Of a stretch of DNA of 10,728 bases, positions 1-5,575 are shown piece by piece. The first letter of the stretch is position 1. Each line of letters opens with the position of its first letter. The position numbers were made by a program, and so were the translations under genes. Location of the stretch: assembly GCA_002407865.1 (NCBI GenBank), contig DHPI01000059.1, positions 17,975-28,702 of the forward strand, in the 5' to 3' direction. Source of the DNA: Spirochaetia bacterium UBA5368 (GTDB lineage: Bacteria > Spirochaetota > UBA4802 > UBA5368). The notes under the pieces were generated by a model that saw only the letters and a program-made list of their open reading frames with translations, ran no database searches and had not been told where the DNA came from.

Positions 1-605
1 TGTCTACCTGGGGCATTGATGAACCCACGGTGCAGGAGAGTGTCCAGGCCGGCGCTGACCTTGTCTGTTTCAGCGGCGACAAGCTGCTCGGCGGGTGCCA
101 GGCGGGCATTATCGTTGGTAGAAAAGACCTCATCGCGAAGCTCAGAAAAAATCCGCTTATGCGGATGCTGCGCGTGGATAAAATCACCTATTTTCTCCTT
201 CAGCAGACGCTCCTGCGATACGCGAACGGCGCGGAGGAGACTATCGGTGTATGGGATATCATTTTTCAGGATATTAACACTGTTTCCCGGAGAATTGACC
301 GGGTGATTAAGACGGCAAAAAAAACCGGCGGCGGGCCGTATCTTAAAAAAATTTCTGTTGTGAGCACCTATGGCGGCGGCGCCATGCCGTCCGGTGAAAT
401 AGAATCCGTCGGCCTGCGGATCGTCATTCCCGGCGTAAGCGCCGATGAAATCTTCGAAAAATTCATTGGCGCGGCGGTTCCCATCGTGGGATACATAAAG
501 GATGACGCCTATACCCTCGATTTCCGAACGATAACGGACGACGACATCCGCGTGATTTCGGACACCCTGCGCGAAATTCTTTCCAACGCCCCGGGGGCAC
601 ACTGA
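1..605 (+). CDS. selA: L-seryl-tRNA(Sec) selenium transferase, C-terminal part (5' end outside window)
   Basis: SelA is a PLP-dependent enzyme that converts seryl-tRNA(Sec) to selenocysteyl-tRNA(Sec) using selenophosphate, in the cytoplasm. Reading from base 3, about 200 C-terminal residues are present of a family usually near 460 residues. The PLP-lysine motif FSGDKLLGG is clear, with the lysine codon at 81-83. It is followed by QAGIIVG, the usual continuation. The C-terminal subdomain (GGGAMPSGEIES and later DFRTI) also fits the family. One oddity is that the residue after LLGG is Cys (codon 96-98), where the SelA proteins I know have Pro. The stop TGA at 603-605 overlaps the selB start by one base, so the two genes are almost certainly co-transcribed. 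Identity is sure; only the missing N-terminus limits it. Confidence 0.96.
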   Translation, partial: STWGIDEPTVQESVQAGADLVCFSGDKLLGGCQAGIIVGRKDLIAKLRKNPLMRMLRVDKITYFLLQQTLLRYANGAEETIGVWDIIFQDINTVSRRIDRVIKTAKKTGGGPYLKKISVVSTYGGGAMPSGEIESVGLRIVIPGVSADEIFEKFIGAAVPIVGYIKDDAYTLDFRTITDDDIRVISDTLREILSNAPGAH

Positions 606-2428
606 TGTATATCGTCGGCACATCGGGGCATATCGACCACGGCAAGACCTCGCTCATCCGCGCCCTCACGAATATCGATTGCGACAGGCTTCCCGAGGAA
701 AAGTCGCGTGAGATGACCGTTGATATCGGTTTTGCCAATATCGAATACCCGAAATTCGGAACCGTCAGCATCATCGATGTGCCCGGCCACGAGCGCTTTA
801 TCCGCAATATGGTTGTGGGTGCGTGGGGCATCGATCTGGCGCTGCTTGTCGTTGCGGTGGATGACGGATGGATGCCGCAGACCGAGGACCACTTCCGCGT
901 GCTGTCGCTCCTCGGCATTGAGCGTATTGTGACAGTGCTGAACAAGATTGATATGGCTGATGAGGAAATGATCGACTATGTCACCGCGGAGGTTCAGGAC
1001 CGCCTCTCCGGCAGCCGGTATGCGGATGCGGATATCGTGCGTGTTTCCTCGAAAACCGGCGATGGGATAGCCGAACTGCGGGATGTTATATTGAACAATT
1101 TGCGCAGGCTCACGCATGCCGCTGATGCGCATAAGCCATATCTGTTTGTTGACAGGGTTTTTGCGTCCAAGGGCTATGGCACAATCGTTACGGGAACGCT
1201 GAAGAACGGCACTTTCCGCGACGAGGACGCGGTAACGCTTTTGCCGCTTGCGCGCGAATCGCGGATCAAGAAAATAGAGAGCCATTATCACGAACTTGCG
1301 GAGGGTGTCCCGTCGCAGCGTACCGCCCTCAATCTTACAGGGGTGTCCAGCGACGAGCTATCACGCGGTGATATTGTGGTAAAAAAGAATTTTTTTACCG
1401 GCGCGGATGAAGCGATCGTGAAAATAGAGCTTTTGGAGAAGAAAAAGGAAATCAAGAACAACCTCGGCATCGAAATACTCATTGGCACTACAAGCCTCAA
1501 GGGCAAGCTGATACTCTTCAGTGACGATGCGAAGGATACGGATGTATTCACGGCGCGGATAAAATTCGATCGGGGCTGGTATTTCTATCCCGGACAGCCG
1601 TTTATTATTACCAACCCTGGCGGGTACAAAATAATTGGCGGCGGCAGCATCCTCATGTGCCTTGACAGATCTGTTGCCGACAGACGGTTGCTGCGGCAAT
1701 CCCTTCAGTTGTTTAGAAATTACGGGAAGGAAGAAATTATTCATTATATGATATCCGTTCGGCGGTATGCAGGGCATGCCGCCGTTATCGGCGTGTTTCC
1801 TGAAAGCGAGAAGGCCATCAATCAAATTGTGGATTCATTGCGTGCGCAAAAGCAAATAGTACAGGTTGACGCCTTCCTCGTTGAGGCGGAATTCTATGCA
1901 GCCGTATGTGCGCTTCTTGCGAAGGTGATTGCTGAAAACGTGGGATTGAACCTGCGGGAAATCTCCGACCGGATCGGGATAGACGCGGAATTCTGCAGGG
2001 TGCTTGTCCCGATTGTCATGGAGCGGCACAGGATTGTGGAAAAAGACGGCAGATATTTTGCCGGTGACGCCATTACGCTGGATACGCTGTCGCCGGATAG
2101 GAAAAAAACACTCGACGTGGCGGCGCAGCGCGGCAAAGACGGCCTTGAACTTGACAAAATAAGCGATGAAGCGATGAAACGGAACGCCAGAGAGCTTATC
2201 AAGCTGGGATTTATCGTCAGCCTTGACGGCAATATGTTACTGCATCGGGATATCTACGAAGAATTGAAAGCGCGAATCATGGCGCTTTTTGAGGGAAGGG
2301 ATAAAATCACTATCGGTGATGCGAAAGACGCGACGGAACTATCGCGAAAATATATCATTCCACTGCTGAACAGGATAGAAGGCGACGGCCTTATCAAGCG
2401 GATCGGTGATTTCAGAATTAAGGCCTGA
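605..2428 (+). CDS. selB: Selenocysteine-specific translation elongation factor SelB
   Basis: SelB is the GTPase that replaces EF-Tu for selenocysteyl-tRNA. It also binds the SECIS hairpin of the mRNA so that UGA is read as selenocysteine on the ribosome. The protein is 607 residues, close to the usual 600-630. G1 is GHIDHGKT (residues 8-15), the switch I threonine is in EMTVDIGFA (T38), G3 is DVPGH (58-62) and G4 is NKID (113-116). Beta-barrel domains follow (for example GYGTIVTGTL), then a C-terminal half expected to hold the winged-helix repeats that bind SECIS RNA. The Gly usually seen before Met-Thr in switch I (RGMT) is Glu36 here, probably a lineage variant. The start overlaps the selA stop as TGATG, with only a G-rich stretch (593-597) upstream, which suits translational coupling. 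No selenoprotein, selC or selD is visible in the window. Confidence 0.97.
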   Translation: MYIVGTSGHIDHGKTSLIRALTNIDCDRLPEEKSREMTVDIGFANIEYPKFGTVSIIDVPGHERFIRNMVVGAWGIDLALLVVAVDDGWMPQTEDHFRVLSLLGIERIVTVLNKIDMADEEMIDYVTAEVQDRLSGSRYADADIVRVSSKTGDGIAELRDVILNNLRRLTHAADAHKPYLFVDRVFASKGYGTIVTGTLKNGTFRDEDAVTLLPLARESRIKKIESHYHELAEGVPSQRTALNLTGVSSDELSRGDIVVKKNFFTGADEAIVKIELLEKKKEIKNNLGIEILIGTTSLKGKLILFSDDAKDTDVFTARIKFDRGWYFYPGQPFIITNPGGYKIIGGGSILMCLDRSVADRRLLRQSLQLFRNYGKEEIIHYMISVRRYAGHAAVIGVFPESEKAINQIVDSLRAQKQIVQVDAFLVEAEFYAAVCALLAKVIAENVGLNLREISDRIGIDAEFCRVLVPIVMERHRIVEKDGRYFAGDAITLDTLSPDRKKTLDVAAQRGKDGLELDKISDEAMKRNARELIKLGFIVSLDGNMLLHRDIYEELKARIMALFEGRDKITIGDAKDATELSRKYIIPLLNRIEGDGLIKRIGDFRIKA

Positions 2429-2443
2429 CAGCGATTATAGTGG

Positions 2444-2473
2444 TTGACTTTGGCGATAGTTTTAATGTACACT
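2444..2473 (+). promoter_or_regulatory. Possible sigma-70-type promoter before the HEAT gene
   Basis: In the 98-base spacer after selB there is TTGACT (2444-2449) as a -35 element and, 18 bases further, TACACT (2468-2473) as a -10 element directly after TG. Transcription would start near 2480, leaving a leader of about 45 bases before the HEAT-repeat gene at 2527. The -35 match is good and the -10 is moderate (4 of 6, key positions kept). No clear terminator precedes it, so readthrough from selAB is also possible. Confidence 0.4.
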
Positions 2474-2526
2474 GTGAGGCGCTGTGCCGGGTCGGTGATC
2501 AGTGAGTAACGAGTGGGGATCCAACC

Positions 2527-3555
2527 ATGGGAATATTTACACCGAATATTGACAGGCTTGCGGACAACAACGATATTCAGGGCCTCCTGAAGCTTATACG
2601 GCATCGAAAGCCGGATATCCGATTACAGGCGTTTCTTGTCCTGGCGAAAAGCAGGGATGAATCCGTCATTAATGAAATACGAAAGCTTCTGAACGATCCC
2701 GATCCAAAGGTGCGCGCCATCGCGACGCTCAAATTCGGGGAGCTTGGCGAGCCCGGCATCATAGAAAACCTTCGATCGATAATAGTTGCCGGCGCGCAGC
2801 GCGATAAAATAGAGGCGCTCAGAATTCTGGCCGGAAGGGGTGAGACCGACGATCTCCAGATATCGAAGATTCTCTATCTTGCGCTCAACGACAAAAAGCC
2901 CATGGTGCGGATCGAAGCGATCAAGACTATGGGGGCGATCAGGGACAGGTATTCGCTGAAACACCTTATTGAAAATCTTGACGAGCGCAGTTTCCAGATC
3001 AGGCTGCATGCCACGAAGTCGCTTGGCGAGATAGGCGATGAGTCGGCGGTGTATCCGTTAATCGGCTCGCTTGTTGATAATCATATCGAGGTTCGGAAGG
3101 CCGCCCAGGATGCATTGCGAAACATCGGCACCGAAAGGGCCCTCAATGCGCTTAATGATGCCCCGTTCATGCTTCTGGTGAAACGCATGACGGAGGGTGA
3201 ATTTACCAGGCGTGAAACGATACGGCAGATAGGCCAGCTCAAGCTGCGGGAGGGTGTCCCTCTGGTGAAAAAGGCCTGCCTTGACGAATATAAAAATGTG
3301 CGGATCGAAGCCGCGCGCGCCCTCGGGTTGCTCCGCGAAAAGTCGGCGGTCGAAGTATTGCGCCGCCTCATGGACGACGCGTATTACGATGTGCGGCTTG
3401 AAGCAGTCAAGGCGCTGGAAAAAATATTTGATCCCGCCGCCCTTGAAGGCATTGAAAAGGCGATGAACGACAAAAACCACAATGTCCGGGACGAGGCCCG
3501 TGCCGCGTATTATTCGCTTAAAACGCGGCTTGATAAGGTCGTCCCGCAGCAGTAG
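2527..3555 (+). CDS. HEAT-repeat (PBS-lyase-type) scaffold protein
   Basis: This is a 342-residue protein built almost entirely of about nine HEAT-like helical pairs of roughly 30 residues. The recurring pattern is a D-P/K-x-VR core followed by EA/AT-x-x-LG. Examples are PDPKVRAIATLKFGELG (58-74), KPMVRIEAIKTMGAI (124-138), SFQIRLHATKSLGEIGD (155-171), IEVRKAAQDALRNIG (187-201), KNVRIEAARALGLL (256-269) and YDVRLEAVKALEKI (287-300). Such solenoids usually serve as protein-binding scaffolds; the phycobilisome-lyase-type repeats occur widely outside cyanobacteria. There is no signal peptide or membrane segment, so it is probably cytoplasmic. ATG 2527 is the first start after an in-frame stop at 2503-2505, with GGGGAT just upstream. 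It ends 21 bases before coaX and is probably co-transcribed with it. The partner and exact role are unknown. Confidence 0.85.
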   Translation: MGIFTPNIDRLADNNDIQGLLKLIRHRKPDIRLQAFLVLAKSRDESVINEIRKLLNDPDPKVRAIATLKFGELGEPGIIENLRSIIVAGAQRDKIEALRILAGRGETDDLQISKILYLALNDKKPMVRIEAIKTMGAIRDRYSLKHLIENLDERSFQIRLHATKSLGEIGDESAVYPLIGSLVDNHIEVRKAAQDALRNIGTERALNALNDAPFMLLVKRMTEGEFTRRETIRQIGQLKLREGVPLVKKACLDEYKNVRIEAARALGLLREKSAVEVLRRLMDDAYYDVRLEAVKALEKIFDPAALEGIEKAMNDKNHNVRDEARAAYYSLKTRLDKVVPQQ

Positions 3556-3576
3556 GGCGTGGGTCGTCGGTGCCGC

Positions 3577-4380
3577 ATGATACTCGGATTCGATATTGGC
3601 AATACGAAAACGCTGCTGGGCATTTTTGAGGAAGGCTCGCGTATCCCCGCCGCAACATACCGGTATCGCACCATGCGTGAAATGACCTCAGACGAGCTCA
3701 CGATACTCGTCCGCAGCCTGATTGCGAGCCATGCGCCTGAAGGTTCGAACGCCCCGTTAATAGATGGAATCGCGTTTTCAAGCGTTGTGCCAGAGGTAAA
3801 TAGCCGTTATCACAGGATGGCGCAGGAATCCTTCGGCATGAATGCGTGCGAAATTACCGCCCGGAGCAGGCTCAACATAACGATCAACTACGAGGAACCG
3901 GGCAGGCTGGGCGTTGACAGGATTGTGACCGCCGCCGCGGTATACGACGAATACGGCGGCGATTACATTGTAATCGATCTCGGGACAGCGACGACCTTCG
4001 GTGTTGTGCTGGCGGGAGGGAGGTTCGACGGCGGTCTTATCGGGCCGGGGATCGGCATAACCATCGACGCCCTCGCGGCCCACACCTCGCAGTTACGGAA
4101 GATTGCGTTTGAAAAGCCCGCCTCGCTCATTGCCAGAAATACGCTGGATAACCTGAAATCGGGCTTTTACTATGGATGGCTTTCGCTGGTTCAGGGTGTC
4201 GTAGCGCGGATAGAGAATGAATATAAAAAAGAATTTTCCGTCATCCTCACGGGCGGGTACGCGGCCATCATGGGAGCGGCAATGGAGCGAAAGGCGATAG
4301 TCGACCCCCTGCTTACAATGAAGGGAGTCGGGCTTGTATACCGCTTAAATGCTCAGGATTCGCAGCCCCGCACGCAATAA
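3577..4380 (+). CDS. coaX: Type III pantothenate kinase
   Basis: CoaX phosphorylates pantothenate, the first step of coenzyme A synthesis. It belongs to the ASKHA (acetate and sugar kinase/Hsc70/actin) superfamily and is unrelated to CoaA. The N-terminus MILGFDIGNTKT carries the phosphate-binding DIGNT (residues 6-10). GRLGVDRIVTAA (109-120) contains the catalytic Asp114. DLGTATT (134-140), GGLIGPGIGI (152-161) and ARNTLDNLKSGFYYG (186-200) are family hallmarks, and LTGGYA lies near 224-229. I chose ATG 3577 (267 residues), although an in-frame GTG lies at 3559, because CoaX proteins begin within a few residues of the DIGNT strand and the GTG adds an unrelated basic stretch. No strong ribosome site is seen before either, so coupling to the upstream HEAT gene is likely. 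There is no biotin ligase fusion. Confidence 0.95.
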   Translation: MILGFDIGNTKTLLGIFEEGSRIPAATYRYRTMREMTSDELTILVRSLIASHAPEGSNAPLIDGIAFSSVVPEVNSRYHRMAQESFGMNACEITARSRLNITINYEEPGRLGVDRIVTAAAVYDEYGGDYIVIDLGTATTFGVVLAGGRFDGGLIGPGIGITIDALAAHTSQLRKIAFEKPASLIARNTLDNLKSGFYYGWLSLVQGVVARIENEYKKEFSVILTGGYAAIMGAAMERKAIVDPLLTMKGVGLVYRLNAQDSQPRTQ

Positions 4381-4396
4381 AAATCCCCCGTCACAG

Positions 4397-4415
4397 AAAA
4401 ATACCTTATTTTTTT
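4397..4415 (+). terminator. coaX: Weak A/T hairpin with T-tract after coaX
   Basis: AAAAATA (4397-4403) and TATTTTT (4407-4413) form a 7-pair stem around a 3-base loop, with the T-run continuing to 4415, 17 bases after the coaX stop. The stem has no G-C pairs and would be weak, so termination here is only a possibility. Confidence 0.25.
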
Positions 4416-4470
4416 ACCCTCATCATTGAAGCAAACATTTTTTATGCTGATCTGGCGGTTTTTTGGCTTA

Positions 4471-4489
4471 ACACAATAAAATATTGTGT
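4471..4489. repeat. Perfect inverted repeat, 8-bp arms, 3-base centre
   Basis: ACACAATA AAA TATTGTGT is an exact palindrome in AT-rich DNA 32 bases upstream of the tandem DnaA boxes. It could be a dimeric regulator's operator or a small cruciform or RNA hairpin. No T-run follows directly, so it is not a typical terminator. The right arm overlaps a DnaA-like 8-of-9 match (4485-4493, minus strand). Confidence 0.6.
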
Positions 4490-4521
4490 ATATTTATATT
4501 TTAATCGCTTCAAATGCCGAC

Positions 4522-4530
4522 TTATTCACA
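4522..4530 (+). promoter_or_regulatory. DnaA box (TTATTCACA), perfect match
   Basis: TTATTCACA matches the TTATNCACA consensus bound by DnaA domain IV. It is the first of two boxes in the same orientation spaced 12 bases start to start, an arrangement that suits side-by-side DnaA binding. Confidence 0.6.
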
Positions 4531-4533
4531 AAT

Positions 4534-4542
4534 TTATCCACA
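4534..4542 (+). promoter_or_regulatory. DnaA box (TTATCCACA), perfect strong match
   Basis: TTATCCACA is the classic high-affinity form of the DnaA box. It lies three bases after the previous box and is followed directly by CAATCCACA (4543-4551), a 7-of-9 match that could be a third, weaker site. Confidence 0.62.
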
Positions 4543-4569
4543 CAATCCACATTTTCAGGCGCGTGTTTC

Positions 4570-4588
4570 ATTAATTTACTAAATTAAT
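4570..4588. repeat. Perfect inverted repeat, 9-bp A/T arms, 1-base centre
   Basis: ATTAATTTA C TAAATTAAT is an exact palindrome, pure A/T apart from the centre, 18 bases downstream of the DnaA-like box cluster. It could be an operator or part of an easily unwound segment. The TTTCAT direct repeats (4566, 4588, 4600) run through and past it. Confidence 0.6.
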
Positions 4589-4799
4589 TTCATCGAATGT
4601 TTCATATGACGTGCGAGTGAGGCGAAAAAATTTAATATCAAGGATGGCGCGTAAAAATAAATAGAATAATGCCTGAAAAACACAGGGGTTTTAAATCAAT
4701 ACGTATAAAATATTATTTTTTCATCATCGTGTTTATGCGTGGTTTCGACCGTGATATTATTGATGAACAAACCAATTTTTGTGTTTATTTTCGCGTCAT

Positions 4800-4808
4800 T
4801 GTGAATAA
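4800..4808 (-). promoter_or_regulatory. DnaA box (TTATTCACA on minus strand), perfect match
   Basis: TGTGAATAA on the plus strand is the exact reverse complement of the 4522 box. It faces the tandem pair across about 257 bases of AT-rich DNA. A poorer TTATACATT (7 of 9) follows on the plus strand at 4810-4818. Confidence 0.55.
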
Positions 4809-4833
4809 GTTATACATTTGTAGAAATGTGAAC
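4809..4833. repeat. Imperfect hairpin next to the inverted DnaA box
   Basis: ACATTT (4814-4819) and AAATGT (4824-4829) pair around GTAG. The stem extends through a T-G pair and a bulged A to GTT/AAC (4809-4811 with 4831-4833). A second small inverted repeat, GAACA (4830-4834) with TGTTC (4840-4844), overlaps its end, so the two structures would be mutually exclusive. Function unknown. Confidence 0.35.
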
Positions 4834-5113
4834 ATACTTTGTTCGTGTGTCGGATGCGGCTGGCCGCCGTACGACGCACAATCCTGTGTCGAACATGATT
4901 CCTTGAGACCGTGAGTGCGGCCACAACGCGATCGTTTTCTTTCAGTAGAGATGCCGCGGAAGTTTATTTTTCACCGGGGTGGATTAAAATACTTGCAAAA
5001 TGGCGTTTGCGTTCAAATTATTGGGACACGCAAACTGCAGGGTGTGTCGTGTTTTCTTCGGAATCCAAAATATCCGGGCGAACCTGCGTGATTATTTTTT
5101 TCCACGAGGACGT

Positions 5114-5575
5114 ATGAACAGCTATGAAAGGTATTCGCGCTTTATCGTGCGCTCTGTCGATCATATTTTCAAGAATTTTCTGCAGGATGCTTCAGTAGAA
5201 GAAGTATACGAATCGCAGACGTCAAGCCGGGACCACCGGGTAGCCATCGAGTTCAGGGGTACGATTGAAGGCGAGATCATTATAAATATGCCGGCAAGGA
5301 CTCTCGATTCGATTACGAAAAAAATGCTCCCTGACGCGAACGCGAAGGCGCTGAAGCAGTATCATGCGGATATCGCCGGCGAAATCGCGAATCTCATCAC
5401 CGGGACCTTTGCGAACCAGTTGCAGTTTTTAAAGCATGACGTTCGATTGTTACCCCCGGAAATCGACGATGATCCTATCAGCCTGAAAGCGCTGTATGAT
5501 AATATAAATCTGTCGTTTACATCGGTATACGGCGGGTTCGATATCGATCTTTATTATAGAGATACAAGAGAATAA
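5114..5575 (+). CDS. CheX/CheC-like domain protein
   Basis: This 153-residue soluble protein resembles CheX, a family of CheY-P phosphatases and related stand-alone domains. The key helix is DIAGEIANLITGTFANQL (86-103). Glu90 and Asn93 stand in the E-x2-N arrangement that forms the CheX/CheC phosphatase active site. The preceding strand GTIEGEIIINMP (49-60) and the later FTSVYGGFDIDLYY (135-148) fit the fold's beta sheet. I chose ATG 5114 with GAGGA (5106-5110) just upstream. The frame is open back to an ATG at 5000, but that extension is Cys/Phe-rich and unlike the family. It overlaps the next gene by one base (TAATG). No CheY, CheA or receptor gene is present, so chemotaxis itself is not shown; it may dephosphorylate another response regulator. 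Confidence 0.75.
   Translation: MNSYERYSRFIVRSVDHIFKNFLQDASVEEVYESQTSSRDHRVAIEFRGTIEGEIIINMPARTLDSITKKMLPDANAKALKQYHADIAGEIANLITGTFANQLQFLKHDVRLLPPEIDDDPISLKALYDNINLSFTSVYGGFDIDLYYRDTRE

Larger units (their letters stand above)
4381..5113. other. AT-rich gene-free region; candidate replication origin / DnaA-binding locus
   Basis: This 733-base stretch between coaX and the CheX-like gene has no convincing gene. Bases 4381-4860 are about 32 percent G+C by hand count, far below the neighbouring genes. It holds three perfect DnaA boxes (TTATNCACA): 4522-4530 and 4534-4542 on the plus strand and 4800-4808 on the minus strand. Weaker matches lie at 4485-4493 (minus), 4543-4551 (plus) and 4780-4788 (minus). 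Two perfect 19-base palindromes flank the tandem boxes. TTTCAT recurs at 4566, 4588 and 4600. Clustered boxes beside AT-rich DNA that could unwind are the hallmarks of bacterial oriC. Against this, no dnaA, dnaN, gyrB, rpmH or parAB gene is in the window. A DnaA-titration or reactivation site, or a DnaA-controlled promoter, is the main alternative. From about 4850 onwards composition returns towards normal and I see nothing definite. Confidence 0.45.

Noticed and set aside
509..1291. Long minus-strand open frame of 260 codons across selA/selB
   Set aside because: It is antisense to two clearly identified genes and has no recognisable domain.
2426..2526. Selenocysteine readthrough of a TGA stop (selB, the symporter and sigma factor genes checked)
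   Set aside because: Reading past each TGA soon meets another stop (the symporter TGA is followed at once by TAG), and no conserved redox motif surrounds any of them.
4466..4495. dif/XerCD-like site around the first palindrome
   Set aside because: The minus strand has TTGTGTTAAG, similar to part of the XerD arm, but the XerC arm does not match and the centre is not the expected 6 bases.
4830..4844. LexA-type operator (GAAC...GTTC)
   Set aside because: The half-sites are 7 bases apart instead of 4 and no SOS gene follows.
4669..4914. Open frame of 81 codons in the AT-rich region
   Set aside because: No ribosome site before its ATG, composition of the spacer rather than of genes, no recognisable domain, and it runs through a DnaA box and hairpins.
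5000..5113. In-frame N-terminal extension of the CheX-like gene from ATG 5000
   Set aside because: The 38 added residues are Cys/Phe-rich and unlike the family, and a ribosome site (GAGGA) directly precedes ATG 5114.
4381..5113. tRNA gene, in particular selC
   Set aside because: No T-loop GGTTCRANYCC-like segment with a matching acceptor stem was found on either strand of the spacer.
4911..5117. Open frame of 68 codons before the CheX-like gene
   Set aside because: No recognisable domain or ribosome site, and it overlaps the real start of the CheX-like gene.
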